A stretch of DNA of 64,000 nucleotides, taken from contig JADJRT010000015.1 in the NCBI GenBank assembly GCA_016712035.1, positions 1 through 64,000 on the forward strand, written 5' to 3'. Made by a program: the position numbers and the translations under genes. This DNA is from Flammeovirgaceae bacterium. GTDB taxonomy: Bacteria; Bacteroidota; Bacteroidia; Cytophagales; Cyclobacteriaceae. Below are positions 38,283 through 48,038 of this stretch, one piece after another (position 1 is the first letter of the stretch; every line of letters begins with the position of its first letter). The notes under the pieces are model-generated. The model was not told the origin of the DNA and made no database searches. It saw only the letters and a program-made list of their open reading frames with translations.

Positions 38283-41039
38283 TTATTTTAAAAACTCATC
38301 AAACGTAAGTGAGAGGTAATACATCTGGCCAACAAAAGGAGCTCCCAGGTTGGTGCGGTAATCGCCACCACCTAAGTTTGTAGCACCTACTTTTACCATA
38401 GAGCGTAATGCGGAAATCTTGTAATTTATCTGAGCATCCAGCACACCAAATTCAGGTACATTCCAAATGCCATAAGAAGATTGCCATAAGTAACCTTCCT
38501 GCCATCTGAAATTAATATTGAAGCCAAGGTTCTCGATCACTTTTCTATTGCCGATACCAACACTGAATTTATTCTCAGGCGTGTTAAAACCAGCGCGGAA
38601 GTCAGAATTTTCGTCCTCTTCGAATGTAGCCCAACTGTAATTTGCGTTTAAGGTGAAGTTACGAGGCAGGGAATAGGTAATTCCTAATCCGGCACCGTAT
38701 GAGGTAACATCATTCACAGAATTATTATATAAACTATATAAACTTCCTGCAGGCACTGCATTACCTTGATGGGAGGTAGGAGCCTTTACGGCCACAATTT
38801 GCCCGCCAATAAAGTCCTGATAGGTGGTATAATATCCATTAACATCAACTAAGAGTTTTTTAGAGAATATTCCTTTATAACCGACTTCAAAGGATCTTAA
38901 TCTTTCGGGTTGCACATAAGGAATATCCGCAGTTACAAGTAGTGTGGAGTTTCCTCCCGTAGGAGTACCGTCTGCAGCCAGCGCACCGCCAGAAGCCCGA
39001 TATGCCTTATAGGAAGCCTCAGTATAAGAACCTCCGTTATGGGCGCCATAACGGGCGGCATTCGCTTCGGTACTTCCAAGCAAAGTACCGCTAGAAGACG
39101 GGAAGTAAATAAATTGTGCCTGTGTATCTGGATTTCTGAATCCAGTCTGATACGAAGCTCTTAAGGAATGATTTTCTTGCAAAGAGTAAACGGCTGATAG
39201 GCGAGGGGTTACCTGACCTTCAAAATTTTCGTTCTTATCATAACGTAATGAACCGGTTATTTTTAAAGACTCGGCAAAAGTTTTTGCTATCTGTGCATAG
39301 CCACCAAACTCGTCAATAGCAATTCGCTTAAAGTTAACGCCATCGTCAGGCGCCTCATTAAATACAGTGCCATCCGAGAACAGATCATATCTTCTGAAAT
39401 TTCCTCCAATTTGTACTTCGGCCCAATCAATTTGATTCATAAAATTGTAATTGAATTCGGCATGATACAATTTTGAATTATCATAGAATCCAGCACCGGG
39501 TGGTGTCCGTTGGAATTGTGCTGTGCGTACATCATTCATCAGGTCAGTATAGGCCTGGGTGCCAACAGCGGGTCTATTGCGATCAGCATAGGCACGGGCT
39601 GCTGCATGGGCTGCTGCCTGGTCACCAGCAGGAACATTAGGAATATAGCCTTGTAAAGCCAACACGTAACGTTGAGCATATTCAGGAGCCCATTGTGCAA
39701 CTGTTGGGCTGTATCGTTCGTTGGCAAAACCGCCTTGCGCAGACATATTCCACGAATCTCCATCGCGGGTCTCGGTGCGATAAGCCCGAACAAAAAAGTT
39801 ATCAGCCTTAACTTCTAACTTATGAAACTGCTGGGTAAAATCGCGTAAGGCATATTTTTCTGTGCCTTGATATACAGAACTTCCACCTCCATAGCGGTAG
39901 TTATAGATGGCTTCAATCTTGTCGTTGATTAGATAATGTAAGGCGCCATCAGCTTTAATACTTTCAGCATCTCGGTTATCTAAAATGTCTTCTTCTTTAA
40001 AACCTGTTCTTCTTAGGTCTAAGGTGCCAAAGGTGCCTCCAATAGGAACCGGTATAACAGTTTCATCCCCATACAGGTTTAAACCATCAAAGTTTGGATT
40101 ACCACTAAGATCAGTAGTCGATTCTGGATTTACAAGGGATGTTTTATAATCGTTGCTCAGCCAATCAGTTGCTTGTAGCAAGGAGAAATTCACTTTGAAT
40201 GCGAACTTGTTGTTAAATGCTTTAGCATAGCGCAAGCTATATTGCATAAATGGATCCGAACCTGCGGCATCTGAATTAGTAACTCCGCCTTTAACCTGGG
40301 CGCTTAGTCCCTGGTATTCAAAAGGGCTCTTACTTTTCATGATTAGAATTCCATTAAATGCATTTGGACCGTAAAGCGCTGAGGCTGCACCGGGTGTTAA
40401 TTCTACACTTTCTACATCCAGCTCGCCAATACCAATAATATTGCCAGTAGGGAAGTTAAGGAGCGGTGCCTGCGTATCCATACCATCCACTAATTGCACA
40501 AAGCGCACGTTGGCAATGGTAGCGAAGCCCCGTGTGTTTATGGATGTAAGATTTAAACTTCCAGAATTTGTTTGTACACCCTTTACATTTGCGAGCGCAT
40601 CATAAAAATCAGGCGTTGCTGCTTGCTTGATAGTAAGCAGATCCATCTTTTCAATGGTTACCGGAGATTTTAGAATACTTTCTTCCACCCGTGAAGCGGA
40701 AACTACAACTTCTTGCCCTAGCAGGGTTTGTTCCTCGAGGCTAATATCCAATTTGGTTTCTGCATTGGTGACTTCAACTTCCTGAGTGGCGAAACCGATG
40801 AATGAATACACCAAAGTAAAGGGTGGATTCATACTTACTTTTAGATTGTACTCACCGCTGGTGTTGGAGATTGTTCCAATCACCCTTCCTTTTACTACAA
40901 TGTTTACTCCGGCAAGAGCATCGCCTGAGGTACCATCCTTAACTGTTCCGGATATTGTGGTTGTTTGCGCCATGAGCGCTGTTGACCCGCATAGCCAGAA
41001 AAGAGCGGGGAGCAACGCATTTCTGTAGAGTTTGTTCAT
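38283..41039 (-). CDS. TonB-dependent receptor with carboxypeptidase-like N-domain
   Basis: A protein of 918 residues. Signal peptide MNKLYRNALLPALFWLCGST; CarboxypepD_reg-like domain (TISGTVKDGTSGDALAGVNI, about residues 27-110). The plug domain contains VVVSASRVEESILKSP and TINTRGFATIANVRFVQLVDG-like blocks. The long barrel ends in YYLSLTFDEFLK. It moves a substrate too large for porins across the outer membrane using TonB energy. There is no SusD-like partner; instead an SGNH lipoprotein follows in the operon, so the pair may take up an ester-containing or lipidic compound. The frame is intact. Confidence 0.92.
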   Translation of the reverse strand: MNKLYRNALLPALFWLCGSTALMAQTTTISGTVKDGTSGDALAGVNIVVKGRVIGTISNTSGEYNLKVSMNPPFTLVYSFIGFATQEVEVTNAETKLDISLEEQTLLGQEVVVSASRVEESILKSPVTIEKMDLLTIKQAATPDFYDALANVKGVQTNSGSLNLTSINTRGFATIANVRFVQLVDGMDTQAPLLNFPTGNIIGIGELDVESVELTPGAASALYGPNAFNGILIMKSKSPFEYQGLSAQVKGGVTNSDAAGSDPFMQYSLRYAKAFNNKFAFKVNFSLLQATDWLSNDYKTSLVNPESTTDLSGNPNFDGLNLYGDETVIPVPIGGTFGTLDLRRTGFKEEDILDNRDAESIKADGALHYLINDKIEAIYNYRYGGGSSVYQGTEKYALRDFTQQFHKLEVKADNFFVRAYRTETRDGDSWNMSAQGGFANERYSPTVAQWAPEYAQRYVLALQGYIPNVPAGDQAAAHAAARAYADRNRPAVGTQAYTDLMNDVRTAQFQRTPPGAGFYDNSKLYHAEFNYNFMNQIDWAEVQIGGNFRRYDLFSDGTVFNEAPDDGVNFKRIAIDEFGGYAQIAKTFAESLKITGSLRYDKNENFEGQVTPRLSAVYSLQENHSLRASYQTGFRNPDTQAQFIYFPSSSGTLLGSTEANAARYGAHNGGSYTEASYKAYRASGGALAADGTPTGGNSTLLVTADIPYVQPERLRSFEVGYKGIFSKKLLVDVNGYYTTYQDFIGGQIVAVKAPTSHQGNAVPAGSLYSLYNNSVNDVTSYGAGLGITYSLPRNFTLNANYSWATFEEDENSDFRAGFNTPENKFSVGIGNRKVIENLGFNINFRWQEGYLWQSSYGIWNVPEFGVLDAQINYKISALRSMVKVGATNLGGGDYRTNLGAPFVGQMYYLSLTFDEFLK

Positions 41040-41142
41040 AAGAATTATGGGTTTAATTCTTAAATCTACAAGAAAAAGCCTAATTACAAACGATTGTGTG
41101 AGACCTTTTTTAGAGACATTTAGGGTAATTCTAATCCCTAAA

Positions 41143-41481
41143 TCAGAAGCTATTTTTCTCTTGTTTTACCAATTCCACCAGTCGATCGCAAAGTGCATTG
41201 ATTTCGTTAGCCATTTGTTCATCACCGGTGGCGCTTAGCACACTTTGCGCAATGCCACCCACGCATTCAATATAGAATCGTTTCATTTCATCTACAGGCA
41301 TATCCTTGGTCCACAGATCAATACGCATCGTATTTTTCTGTCTGTCATCCCAAAGCGAAACAGAGATGGACTTGGTTTCGGATGGCGTATCGCTTGGTTT
41401 ATCTGTGGCGTCCCAAAGAATTTTTTCGGGTACGTTGTTTTGGTCAAGGTCAATTGAAAAATTGATGGATGATTTTTTCAT
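41143..41481 (-). CDS. gldC: Gliding motility protein GldC
   Basis: A protein of 112 residues, the family's usual size. It has the characteristic blocks INFSIDLDQNNVPEKILWDATD and RIDLWTKDMPVDEMKRFY. GldC is a small soluble protein first found in gliding Flavobacterium. Its exact role is unclear, although it is conserved in gliding or T9SS-bearing Bacteroidota. It follows the scoAB genes on the same strand with a 34-base gap. Confidence 0.9.
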   Translation of the reverse strand: MKKSSINFSIDLDQNNVPEKILWDATDKPSDTPSETKSISVSLWDDRQKNTMRIDLWTKDMPVDEMKRFYIECVGGIAQSVLSATGDEQMANEINALCDRLVELVKQEKNSF

Positions 41482-41515
41482 TGATGATTATTTTTGATTT
41501 ATTGTAATGGGTAAC

Positions 41516-42172
41516 TTATAAAACCATTTCGGGAATAGTTCCCTCCACAATAAGTTTACCTTCCGTAGCATTTTTAATTTGCTCAACCGAAATGCCCGGA
41601 GCTCTTTCAATAAGTTTAAAACCACCCGTTGGAAGAATGTCCAGAACGGCCATGTCACTTACTATTTTCTTTACACAATTTATACCGGTAATAGGCAGCG
41701 TACATTTTTTAAGAAGTTTGGAAGCTCCATCCTTACTGCAATGTTGCATGGCAACAATAATATTTTTTGCCGAAGCTACCAGATCCATGGCACCTCCCAT
41801 GCCCTTCACCATTTTCCCGGGTACTTTCCAGTTGGCTATGTCGCCATTTTCAGAAACTTCCATGGCACCTAGAATGGTAAGGTCAACATGACCTCCGCGA
41901 ATCATAGCAAAACTTTCAGCAGAATTAAACAGCGATGAACCTGGCATCATGGTGATGGTTTGTTTTCCTGCATTGATTAGATCAGCAGCTACTTCCGCTT
42001 CGGTAGGGAAGGGTCCGATTCCTAACAGTCCATTTTCTGATTGAAGTACAACATTCAAATTGGTTGGAATAAAATTAGCAACCAGTGTGGGGATACCAAT
42101 GCCCAGGTTGATATACATTCCATCGTTTATTTCTTTGGCAATCCGTTTTGCTATCCCAACTTTATCAAGCAT
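41516..42172 (-). CDS. scoB: 3-oxoacid CoA-transferase subunit B
   Basis: A protein of 218 residues. NLGIGIPTLVANFIP near the N-terminus, then QSENGLLGIGPFP, which contains the catalytic Glu of family I CoA-transferases (SENGLLG), and GGHVDLTILGAMEVSENGDIANW. It works with ScoA to move CoA between succinyl-CoA and acetoacetate or a related oxoacid. It starts two bases after scoA's stop, consistent with coupled translation. The frame is intact. Confidence 0.95.
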   Translation of the reverse strand: MLDKVGIAKRIAKEINDGMYINLGIGIPTLVANFIPTNLNVVLQSENGLLGIGPFPTEAEVAADLINAGKQTITMMPGSSLFNSAESFAMIRGGHVDLTILGAMEVSENGDIANWKVPGKMVKGMGGAMDLVASAKNIIVAMQHCSKDGASKLLKKCTLPITGINCVKKIVSDMAVLDILPTGGFKLIERAPGISVEQIKNATEGKLIVEGTIPEMVL

Positions 42173-42174
42173 AA

Positions 42175-42868
42175 TTATTTTGTTATTGTTCGCTGTTCAA
42201 TTCGCTTTTCGTAATTTTTTCCTTCAAAGATTCGCTGAACAAAAATTCCCGGAGTATGAATGTGATTTGGATCAAGCTCACCAACGGGCACCAACTCTTC
42301 TACTTCAGCAATTGTTATTTTTCCAGCCGTTGCCATCATAGGGTTGAAGTTGCGCGCGGTACCTTTAAAGATAAGATTGCCTGAAGTATCGCCCTTCCAT
42401 GCCTTAACAATTGAAAAGTCTGCCCGAAGCCAATGCTCTAACAAGTGTGGCTTTCCATCGTAGTCACGAATCTCCTTTCCGGTTGCTACTTCGGTACCTA
42501 CTCCTGCCGGTGTGTAAAATGCAGGAATACCAGCGCCACCTGCCCGGATTCTTTCGGCAAGAGTGCCTTGTGGGATTAACTCAACTTCCAATTCCCCGAA
42601 AGCAGTTGTCTTTCAAACTCTGCGTTCTCACCCACATACGATGAAATCATTTTTTAACCTGACGGGTTTTTAATAACAAGCCGATTCCAAAATCATCAAC
42701 ACCCGCATTATTTGAAATGCAAGTCAATCCTTTTACGCCTGTTGCTAGTAATGCCAGGATACAATTTTCGGGAATTCCACACAGTCCGAATCCACCCAAC
42801 ATTAGGGTTGCATTATCTGGAATATCTTTAACGGCTTCGGCTGCTCCTGAAACAACTTTGTTAATCAT
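42175..42868 (-). CDS. scoA: 3-oxoacid CoA-transferase subunit A (two frameshifts)
   Basis: ATG 42868 opens MINKVVSGAAEAVKDIPDNA. The frame breaks in the A run near 42650 (RQVKK then MISSYVGENAEFERQLLSG) and again in a G run near 42598, and then reads LEVELIPQGTLAERIRAGGA to the end. The joined length is about 230 residues. LMLGGFGLCGIPENCI, GIPAFYTPAGVGTEVA and FKGTARNFNPMMATAG are family blocks. The upstream partner of scoB. Both shifts lie in homopolymers and look like sequence errors. Confidence 0.92.
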
Positions 42869-42924
42869 ACACTTAACGGTTTGAGACAAATCTCAGATAG
42901 TCTGACTCAAATTCCAAATAAGTC

Positions 42925-43864
42925 TTAACGCTTAATACCGGCTAATACCTGCAACGATAATTCCTTATCTATTTGGAGTTGATTCTTGAGGGATTCCAGA
43001 TCGCTGAATTTTGAGTCAGCACGTAATAACTTTATAAAGAGTAGTTGAATGGTTTCTCCGTAAATCTCCCGATCAAATTCAAAAATATTAACTTCAATGG
43101 ATCTTTCGGCTTCCATCTACCGTTGGTCGGTTGCCGATGTAAAGCATTCCGCCAAAGACTTTCTTTTCATAGATAACCTGTACTACATAGATTCCTTCAG
43201 CAGGTACTAGTTTATCATGCGAGTCAAGATCAATGTTAGCTGTTGGAAAGCCGAGAACTCTTCCCAGCTTATCGCCTTTAATTACCCGGCCGGAAAGGGA
43301 ATAAGGGCGAGCCAGAAAATGATTGGCTGTTTCGATGTCTCCCTCTGCCAGGGCTTTTCGAATTCGCGTTGAACTGATTCCCACATGATCTACTTCTTGT
43401 TTTGGAATTTCCTCAACTTCAAAACCGTAGGATGCCGCATTTATTTTTAATTGCTCAAAACTCCCTTCCCTATTTTTACCAAACCGATGATCATACCCAA
43501 TAACTAACTTCTTGGTGCCAATAATATCTACTAGAATTTCAGTTATAAATTGTTGCGAAGAAAGCTGAGAAAATTCTTTTGTGAATGGTATTCGAATTAA
43601 ATGATTGATACCTTGTTGTCGTAGCAGCTCGGCCTTTTCCTCAAAGGTATTGAGCAATTTCATAAAGGGTTCTTCGGGTTTCAGAATCAGGCGTGGATGC
43701 GGCCAAAAAGTTATAACTACGGTTTCGCCCTGATTTTTTTCTGCTACTTCCCTTAATCGTTGTAATATCTTTTGGTGTCCGAGATGCACACCATCAAAGG
43801 TGCCACTGGTAACAACACCATAACGCAGTCGGCTAAAATCCTCCAGGGTATGATATATTTTCAT
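42925..43864 (-). CDS. ribF: Bifunctional riboflavin kinase/FAD synthetase (one frameshift)
   Basis: ATG 43864 opens MKIYHTLEDFSRLRYGVVTS. A shift near 43115 joins NRPTVDG to RSIEVNIFEFDREIYGETIQ; the total is about 312 residues. The N-terminal FMN adenylyltransferase has TSGTFDGVHLGHQKIL and VGISSTRIRKALAEGD. The C-terminal riboflavin kinase has RVLGFPTANIDLD. The enzyme makes FMN and FAD from riboflavin. It overlaps truB by four bases (ATGA), so it is translationally coupled. Confidence 0.95.
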
Positions 43865-44523
43865 GGCTGCAAAATTGGATTAATCTCGTCAATTGTCTTC
43901 GCGTCCTTCAGCATGAATTCTCCTATGCGGGTTCTGCAAAGGTCGGTTAGATAGGCGCCCACACCTAAAATATTTCCAAAATCCCGTGCAATGCTTCGAA
44001 TGTAGGTTCCTTTAGAGCAAACAATGCGAAAACTTACAGCAGGCTTATTGATTTCAAGAATATCAAAGGCAGAGATTACTACTTCACGTGGTTTTAATTC
44101 TATGTCTTTTCCTTGTCGGGCCAACTTATAGGCGCGCTTGCCATCTACTTTAATGGCAGAGTGGAGTGGGGGAACTTGCTGAATTGTACCCAGAAACTTT
44201 TTAGCCGCCTGAATGATTTGTTCGTCTGAAATTTGACTTATGTCTTTGATTTCTGATACCTCGGTTTCCAGATCGTGGGATGGTGTTGATTGGCCGATAA
44301 TGAATTTGCCGGTATACTCTTTTTCCTGTGCTTGAAACTCATCTATTTGTTTAGTCATTTTGCCGGTACACAAAATCAGGAGACCGGTTGCCAGCGGATC
44401 TAGTGTGCCGGCATGACCAATTTTTTTTATTTTAAGTTTGTACCGCAGTTTGTTAACCACATCAAAGGAAGTCCAGCCAACGGGTTTATTTATTAACAAC
44501 AATTGGTCGGATGTTGCTTCCAC
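43861..44523 (-). CDS. truB: tRNA pseudouridine(55) synthase
   Basis: A protein of 220 residues, on the short side for TruB. LINKPVGWTSFDVVNKLRY, then KIGHAGTLDPLATGLLILC with the catalytic Asp, and GTYIRSIARDFGNILGVG. It makes the T-loop pseudouridine at position 55. It overlaps uppP upstream by one base and ribF downstream by four, part of a compact five-gene operon. Confidence 0.96.
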   Translation of the reverse strand: MEATSDQLLLINKPVGWTSFDVVNKLRYKLKIKKIGHAGTLDPLATGLLILCTGKMTKQIDEFQAQEKEYTGKFIIGQSTPSHDLETEVSEIKDISQISDEQIIQAAKKFLGTIQQVPPLHSAIKVDGKRAYKLARQGKDIELKPREVVISAFDILEINKPAVSFRIVCSKGTYIRSIARDFGNILGVGAYLTDLCRTRIGEFMLKDAKTIDEINPILQP

Positions 44524-45315
44524 TACACAATCTTAAAATCAATACCTAACCAGTAAAGCGTAAGGATTAAAATACCTACGGCAATTCTATAATATCCAAA
44601 TATTTTAAATCCATGGCTGGTTAAGTAGGAGATGAACGATCGGATGGCAAGAATAGCTACTACGAAGGCTGCTATATTGCCAAAGATTAGAATAGAGATT
44701 TCATGCGAGCCAAATGTATAACCCTCTAAATAGAATTTAAGCAGCTTATATATAGTAGCTGCCAGCATAGTAGGCACAGCCAGAAAAATGAAAATTCGGC
44801 TGCCGTTTTTTATTGAGTTTTTGCGTTAAGCCACCAATAATGGTAGCCGCTGATCGTGAAACACCGGGGATCATCGCGATGGTTTGAAACAAACCTATTC
44901 GAAACGCGGTTTTATAAGAGACATCGCTGTTTCCATTCTCTTCCGATTCATGAAATAACTTATCTATAAATAAAAAGATCAATCCGCCAATAATTAACAT
45001 TGCGGCTACTATTTCTATCCGTTCTAATAATTGATCTATAAAATCATTTAGTAATAGGCCCAATACCATAGCCGGTAAAAAGGCAACTAACAGTTTAAAA
45101 TAGAATGTTGTACTTTGAAAAAATCGTTTCCAGTATAACACAACCACAGAAAGGATCGCGCCAAATTGAATGGCAATGGTAAACATTTTTGTGAACGGAT
45201 TGGATGCAATGCCTAGCACTGACGATGCGATAATCATATGGCCGGTGGACGATACGGGTAAGAACTCTGTTAGCCCCTCTACGATGGCCAGAATTAATGC
45301 TTGAATCAATGACAT
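44523..45315 (-). CDS. uppP: Undecaprenyl-diphosphatase (one frameshift)
   Basis: ATG 45315 opens MSLIQALILAIVEGLTEFLP; a 24-codon upstream extension seen in frame is not real, because it runs into the DUF3098 gene. A shift near 44800 joins GGLTQKLNKK to FLAVPTMLAATIYKLLKF. The product is about 263 residues with multiple membrane helices. Catalytic blocks are GLTEFLPVSSTGHMIIAS and IPGVSRSAATIIGG. It recycles undecaprenyl phosphate for peptidoglycan and glycan export, in the inner membrane. Confidence 0.94.
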
Positions 45316-45322
45316 TTTAAGG

Positions 45323-45529
45323 CTACTGCTTTTCTTTAGGCGTGTGGAGAATGGCGAAGATTTCAACCACAAAGCCAACCAGCACAATAATTGGGCTTAA
45401 TGTGATACCCATAAAACCAAAACCATAAGGGTCTTTGTCCAAGGACATAATCGTAAAACCCAGAATCAACAACAGTACTCCAATCACCATCAATTGATAA
45501 TTTCTTTTTCTAAATGGAAGCTTGCTCAT
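45323..45529 (-). CDS. DUF3098 domain-containing membrane protein
   Basis: A protein of 68 residues. A short basic N-terminus (MSKLPFRKRNYQ) is followed by two membrane helices with LSPIIVLVGFVVEIFAIL in the second. In Bacteroidota this family sits between ftsX and uppP, as here, which suggests a small envelope or cell-division accessory. No biochemical function is known. It starts three bases after the ftsX stop and ends seven bases before uppP. Confidence 0.9.
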   Translation of the reverse strand: MSKLPFRKRNYQLMVIGVLLLILGFTIMSLDKDPYGFGFMGITLSPIIVLVGFVVEIFAILHTPKEKQ

Positions 45530-45532
45530 TGG

Positions 45533-46428
45533 TTAATAAAGTTCGTCTAACGAAAGTTTTAAATATTTACTTACTGCCCGGTACGTACTTAATACAGCTA
45601 CCAAGAGACCCATAATCAATAGTGATGAAAGCAATAAAAACAACCGGCTATTGTTTTGGATTAAGACCAGATCGTCTATTCGTTTGGTAGCAAAACTTAA
45701 AAGGAGAATCAGTAAGCCTGATGCTATAATTCCCGCGATAACGCCATGCAATCCGGCTCTATACATAAAAGGCCGCTGAATGAACCAACTGCGCGCGCCA
45801 ACTAACTGCATACTGCGAATAAGGAACCGTTGAGAGAATAGGGCTAACCTCAAGGTATTGTTGATTAGCAATACGACTACAAGCAACAGTAAGGTTACCA
45901 ATCCCATAAGAATCAATCCAATCTTAGTTATGTTTTTATTAATGGAGTCGATCACGTTTTCAACATAATGGACTTGAAATACTCCACTGATTTTTTCTAC
46001 CTCGGTCTTTATCCCTTTCAAAGTTTCCATTTCATGATAGCCTTCATCTATTCTTACCAGGTAGGCATCGTGCAAAAGGATTTTCTCCAAGAAATTTTTA
46101 AAGTCTTCGCCCGTTTCTTCAATAAATTTTTGGCTGCCTGGTCCTTTGAAATATATTGGATCGCTTCTTTGTCTTTGGCAACAAATGGTTTTGCCTGGAG
46201 GCTTTTTTCAATCTGAGTTCTTTGCGCGTCCGTAACCTGATTATTAAGGTATATCTGAATTTTTACATTTTGGCGAACTATTCGCTCCAGTTCTTTTGAG
46301 TAAATAACTAATGCCCCAAACACCCCGATAACGAAAAGAGCCAATGTGATGCTAAGTACCACACTTATATATGGGTAGGCTCCCAACTTCTTCTTCCTGA
46401 TCTTAAATTTCTTTTCTCCAGAACTCAT
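45533..46428 (-). CDS. ftsX: Cell-division ABC transporter permease FtsX (one frameshift)
   Basis: ATG 46428 opens MSSGEKKFKIRKKKLGAYPY. The N-terminal helix (ISVVLSITLALFVIGVFGAL) and periplasmic loop are followed by a shift near 46100, joining KNLLKKRAK... to NFLEKILLHDAYLVRIDEGY. The rest holds three membrane helices and LALFSQRFLIRSMQLVGA, an FtsX hallmark. The total is about 298 residues. With FtsE it controls peptidoglycan hydrolases at the septum. FtsE is not in this window; the ABC ATPase at 6337 is of a different context. Confidence 0.9.
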
Positions 46429-46496
46429 CGGGAGCAAAGATAGGCACGATTTATAAGTTTTTTACTTACGAGTTTGTATAAATCGAGGCTAAAAGA

Positions 46497-46519
46497 AAAC
46501 CCTCCAATGAGGAGGGTTT
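46497..46519 (-). terminator. Terminator of the sigma/anti-sigma operon
   Basis: AAACCCTCC (46497-46505), loop AATGA, GGAGGGTTT (46511-46519), a nine-pair stem. On the minus strand it is followed by TTTTCTTTT. It lies 20 bases after the anti-sigma gene's stop. Confidence 0.8.
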
Positions 46520-46538
46520 CAGTATGAAATGTAAAGTC

Positions 46539-47378
46539 TCAATTCTTCCTGTATTCCTTTAACTTTTGGATCAGAGTCTTGTCTTTAATGACGACCAGGG
46601 GCGCTATTTCCTGGGTTGATTCTTGAAGCGAATAGTAATTCTCTTTATAAAAGAGAAATACGGAGCGATTACCTCCATTTATCTCTAAAATTTCATATAA
46701 ACTTTTGTCGAAAGAGCCAAATAAAATAACGCGGCTATTCACAAATTGATAGTGAAATGGATATTTTTTGTTGGATGAGTCAATCTCAACTTCTACTACA
46801 GAAAAAGCTGAGGCAGGTTTGGTTCCTCTTGTTGCGCGTGTAGCCGTACTTTCGTTTAAATCCTCGCTCGGATCAACCACCTCAAGTACAGGCTTTGCCA
46901 CTTCGTTAGTTGAAATCTTGTTGGAAGGTTTACTCAATTCAGTTGCCTGGGAAGTTTTTGATTTCCCCACTTCAGAGATGGTATTTTTTTCAACAACAGG
47001 TTCTACTGGCTCAATTACTTCATCGATAACGGACTCGGCTTGACTAACTGAATCTTCAGTTGGTGCAGGAATTTTGGGAATCTCAGGGGATTCTTTCAAG
47101 TATAAATACATGGCAGTAGCTACGAGCACAATTCCAGCAAGTCCGGCTGCAATTTTTAAGGGAGAAACTTCAATTAAAGTATTTGTTATAGGCACATTAT
47201 TTAGCATTGACTTCAATTCCACTGCCCGGGCTTTCTTAACGCCCTCAATAACACTGCTTTGAAAATCTAAATCAGCTTTAAGCTCTGGGTTCGAGTTTAA
47301 TTGACTTTCAAAGGCTTCCCTTTCGGCCACACTGAGCCGGTTGGTTAAATAATCATCTATCAATTCAAAATTGCTCAT
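46539..47378 (-). CDS. Probable anti-sigma factor, single-pass membrane protein
   Basis: A protein of 279 residues. The N-terminal about 60 residues are an anti-sigma-like helical region (FELIDDYLTNRLSVAEREAF), followed by one membrane helix (IAAGLAGIVLVATAMYLYL, about residues 74-92). A Glu/Pro/Val-rich linker (about residues 95-175) leads to a C-terminal beta domain outside the cytoplasm (YPFHYQFVNSRVILFGSFDK). It follows the sigma gene with 11 bases between, so it probably holds the sigma factor inactive. The signal sensed is unknown. No zinc motif (HxxxCxxC) is present. Confidence 0.8.
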   Translation of the reverse strand: MSNFELIDDYLTNRLSVAEREAFESQLNSNPELKADLDFQSSVIEGVKKARAVELKSMLNNVPITNTLIEVSPLKIAAGLAGIVLVATAMYLYLKESPEIPKIPAPTEDSVSQAESVIDEVIEPVEPVVEKNTISEVGKSKTSQATELSKPSNKISTNEVAKPVLEVVDPSEDLNESTATRATRGTKPASAFSVVEVEIDSSNKKYPFHYQFVNSRVILFGSFDKSLYEILEINGGNRSVFLFYKENYYSLQESTQEIAPLVVIKDKTLIQKLKEYRKN

Positions 47379-47389
47379 GTCGCTAAATA

Positions 47390-47929
47390 TTAGTCTAAAA
47401 AATCATGCTCGCTATACTGGGCTTTAACTAACTCATCCAACTTTTGTTTGCACTTATATTTTTTGGTTTTGGCAGTGTCGGTGTTAGCAAATCCCAATTT
47501 TTCGGCTATTTCCTGCATCGACATCTCATCAAAATAATAATACATCAAAACCTTTCTACACGTGTCACCTAACTGATCCAGGCACTTTGCCATGATCTTT
47601 TCTCTCTCGGGGCCGTCCATATCCATGGATTGCGAGCCATCTTTTTCCTCATGTGATAGCCTCTTTTTCCTATCAAGTTCTTTTCTCCATAAGTTCTGGC
47701 AGATACTATAGATGTAGGTACTCATCTTAGCTGTCATTACCAGGTTTCCAGACCGTGCCTTCTGCCAAAATACTACGAGAGCATCTTGATACACGTCACG
47801 GGCTTCTTCTTCTGTACCACTATTGGTAATAACAAGTTTTGTCATCATCCGATAGTACTTTTTGTAGATTAACTCAAGAGCCTTCTCGTCACCATTACGG
47901 ATACGTTCGAAAATCTCTATTTCATCCAT
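47390..47929 (-). CDS. ECF-type RNA polymerase sigma factor
   Basis: A protein of 179 residues from ATG 47929 (MDEIEIFERIRNGDEKALEL); a GTG 11 codons upstream is possible but less typical. Region 2 is LIYKKYYRMMTKLVI through RDVYQDALVVFWQKA. Region 4 is MSMQEIAEKLGFANTDTAKTKKYKC, a helix-turn-helix for -35 recognition. The short linker and absence of region 3 make it an ECF sigma. It directs RNA polymerase to a stress or envelope regulon of unknown content. It is paired with the anti-sigma gene downstream. Confidence 0.92.
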   Translation of the reverse strand: MDEIEIFERIRNGDEKALELIYKKYYRMMTKLVITNSGTEEEARDVYQDALVVFWQKARSGNLVMTAKMSTYIYSICQNLWRKELDRKKRLSHEEKDGSQSMDMDGPEREKIMAKCLDQLGDTCRKVLMYYYFDEMSMQEIAEKLGFANTDTAKTKKYKCKQKLDELVKAQYSEHDFLD

Positions 47930-48038
47930 CTGCAAATTCGATTTGAATACCCTTAGCGCCACAGTTGGTAACCTTTAGTTAATGATGAGTGGATTAAATT
48001 TGGGTTTAAGTTCGTTATTTTTCCGATGAGTTGATAAG

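Noticed and set aside
45316..45387. N-terminal extension of uppP
   Set aside because: It overlaps DUF3098 and the family's conserved start is MSLIQALILA at 45315.
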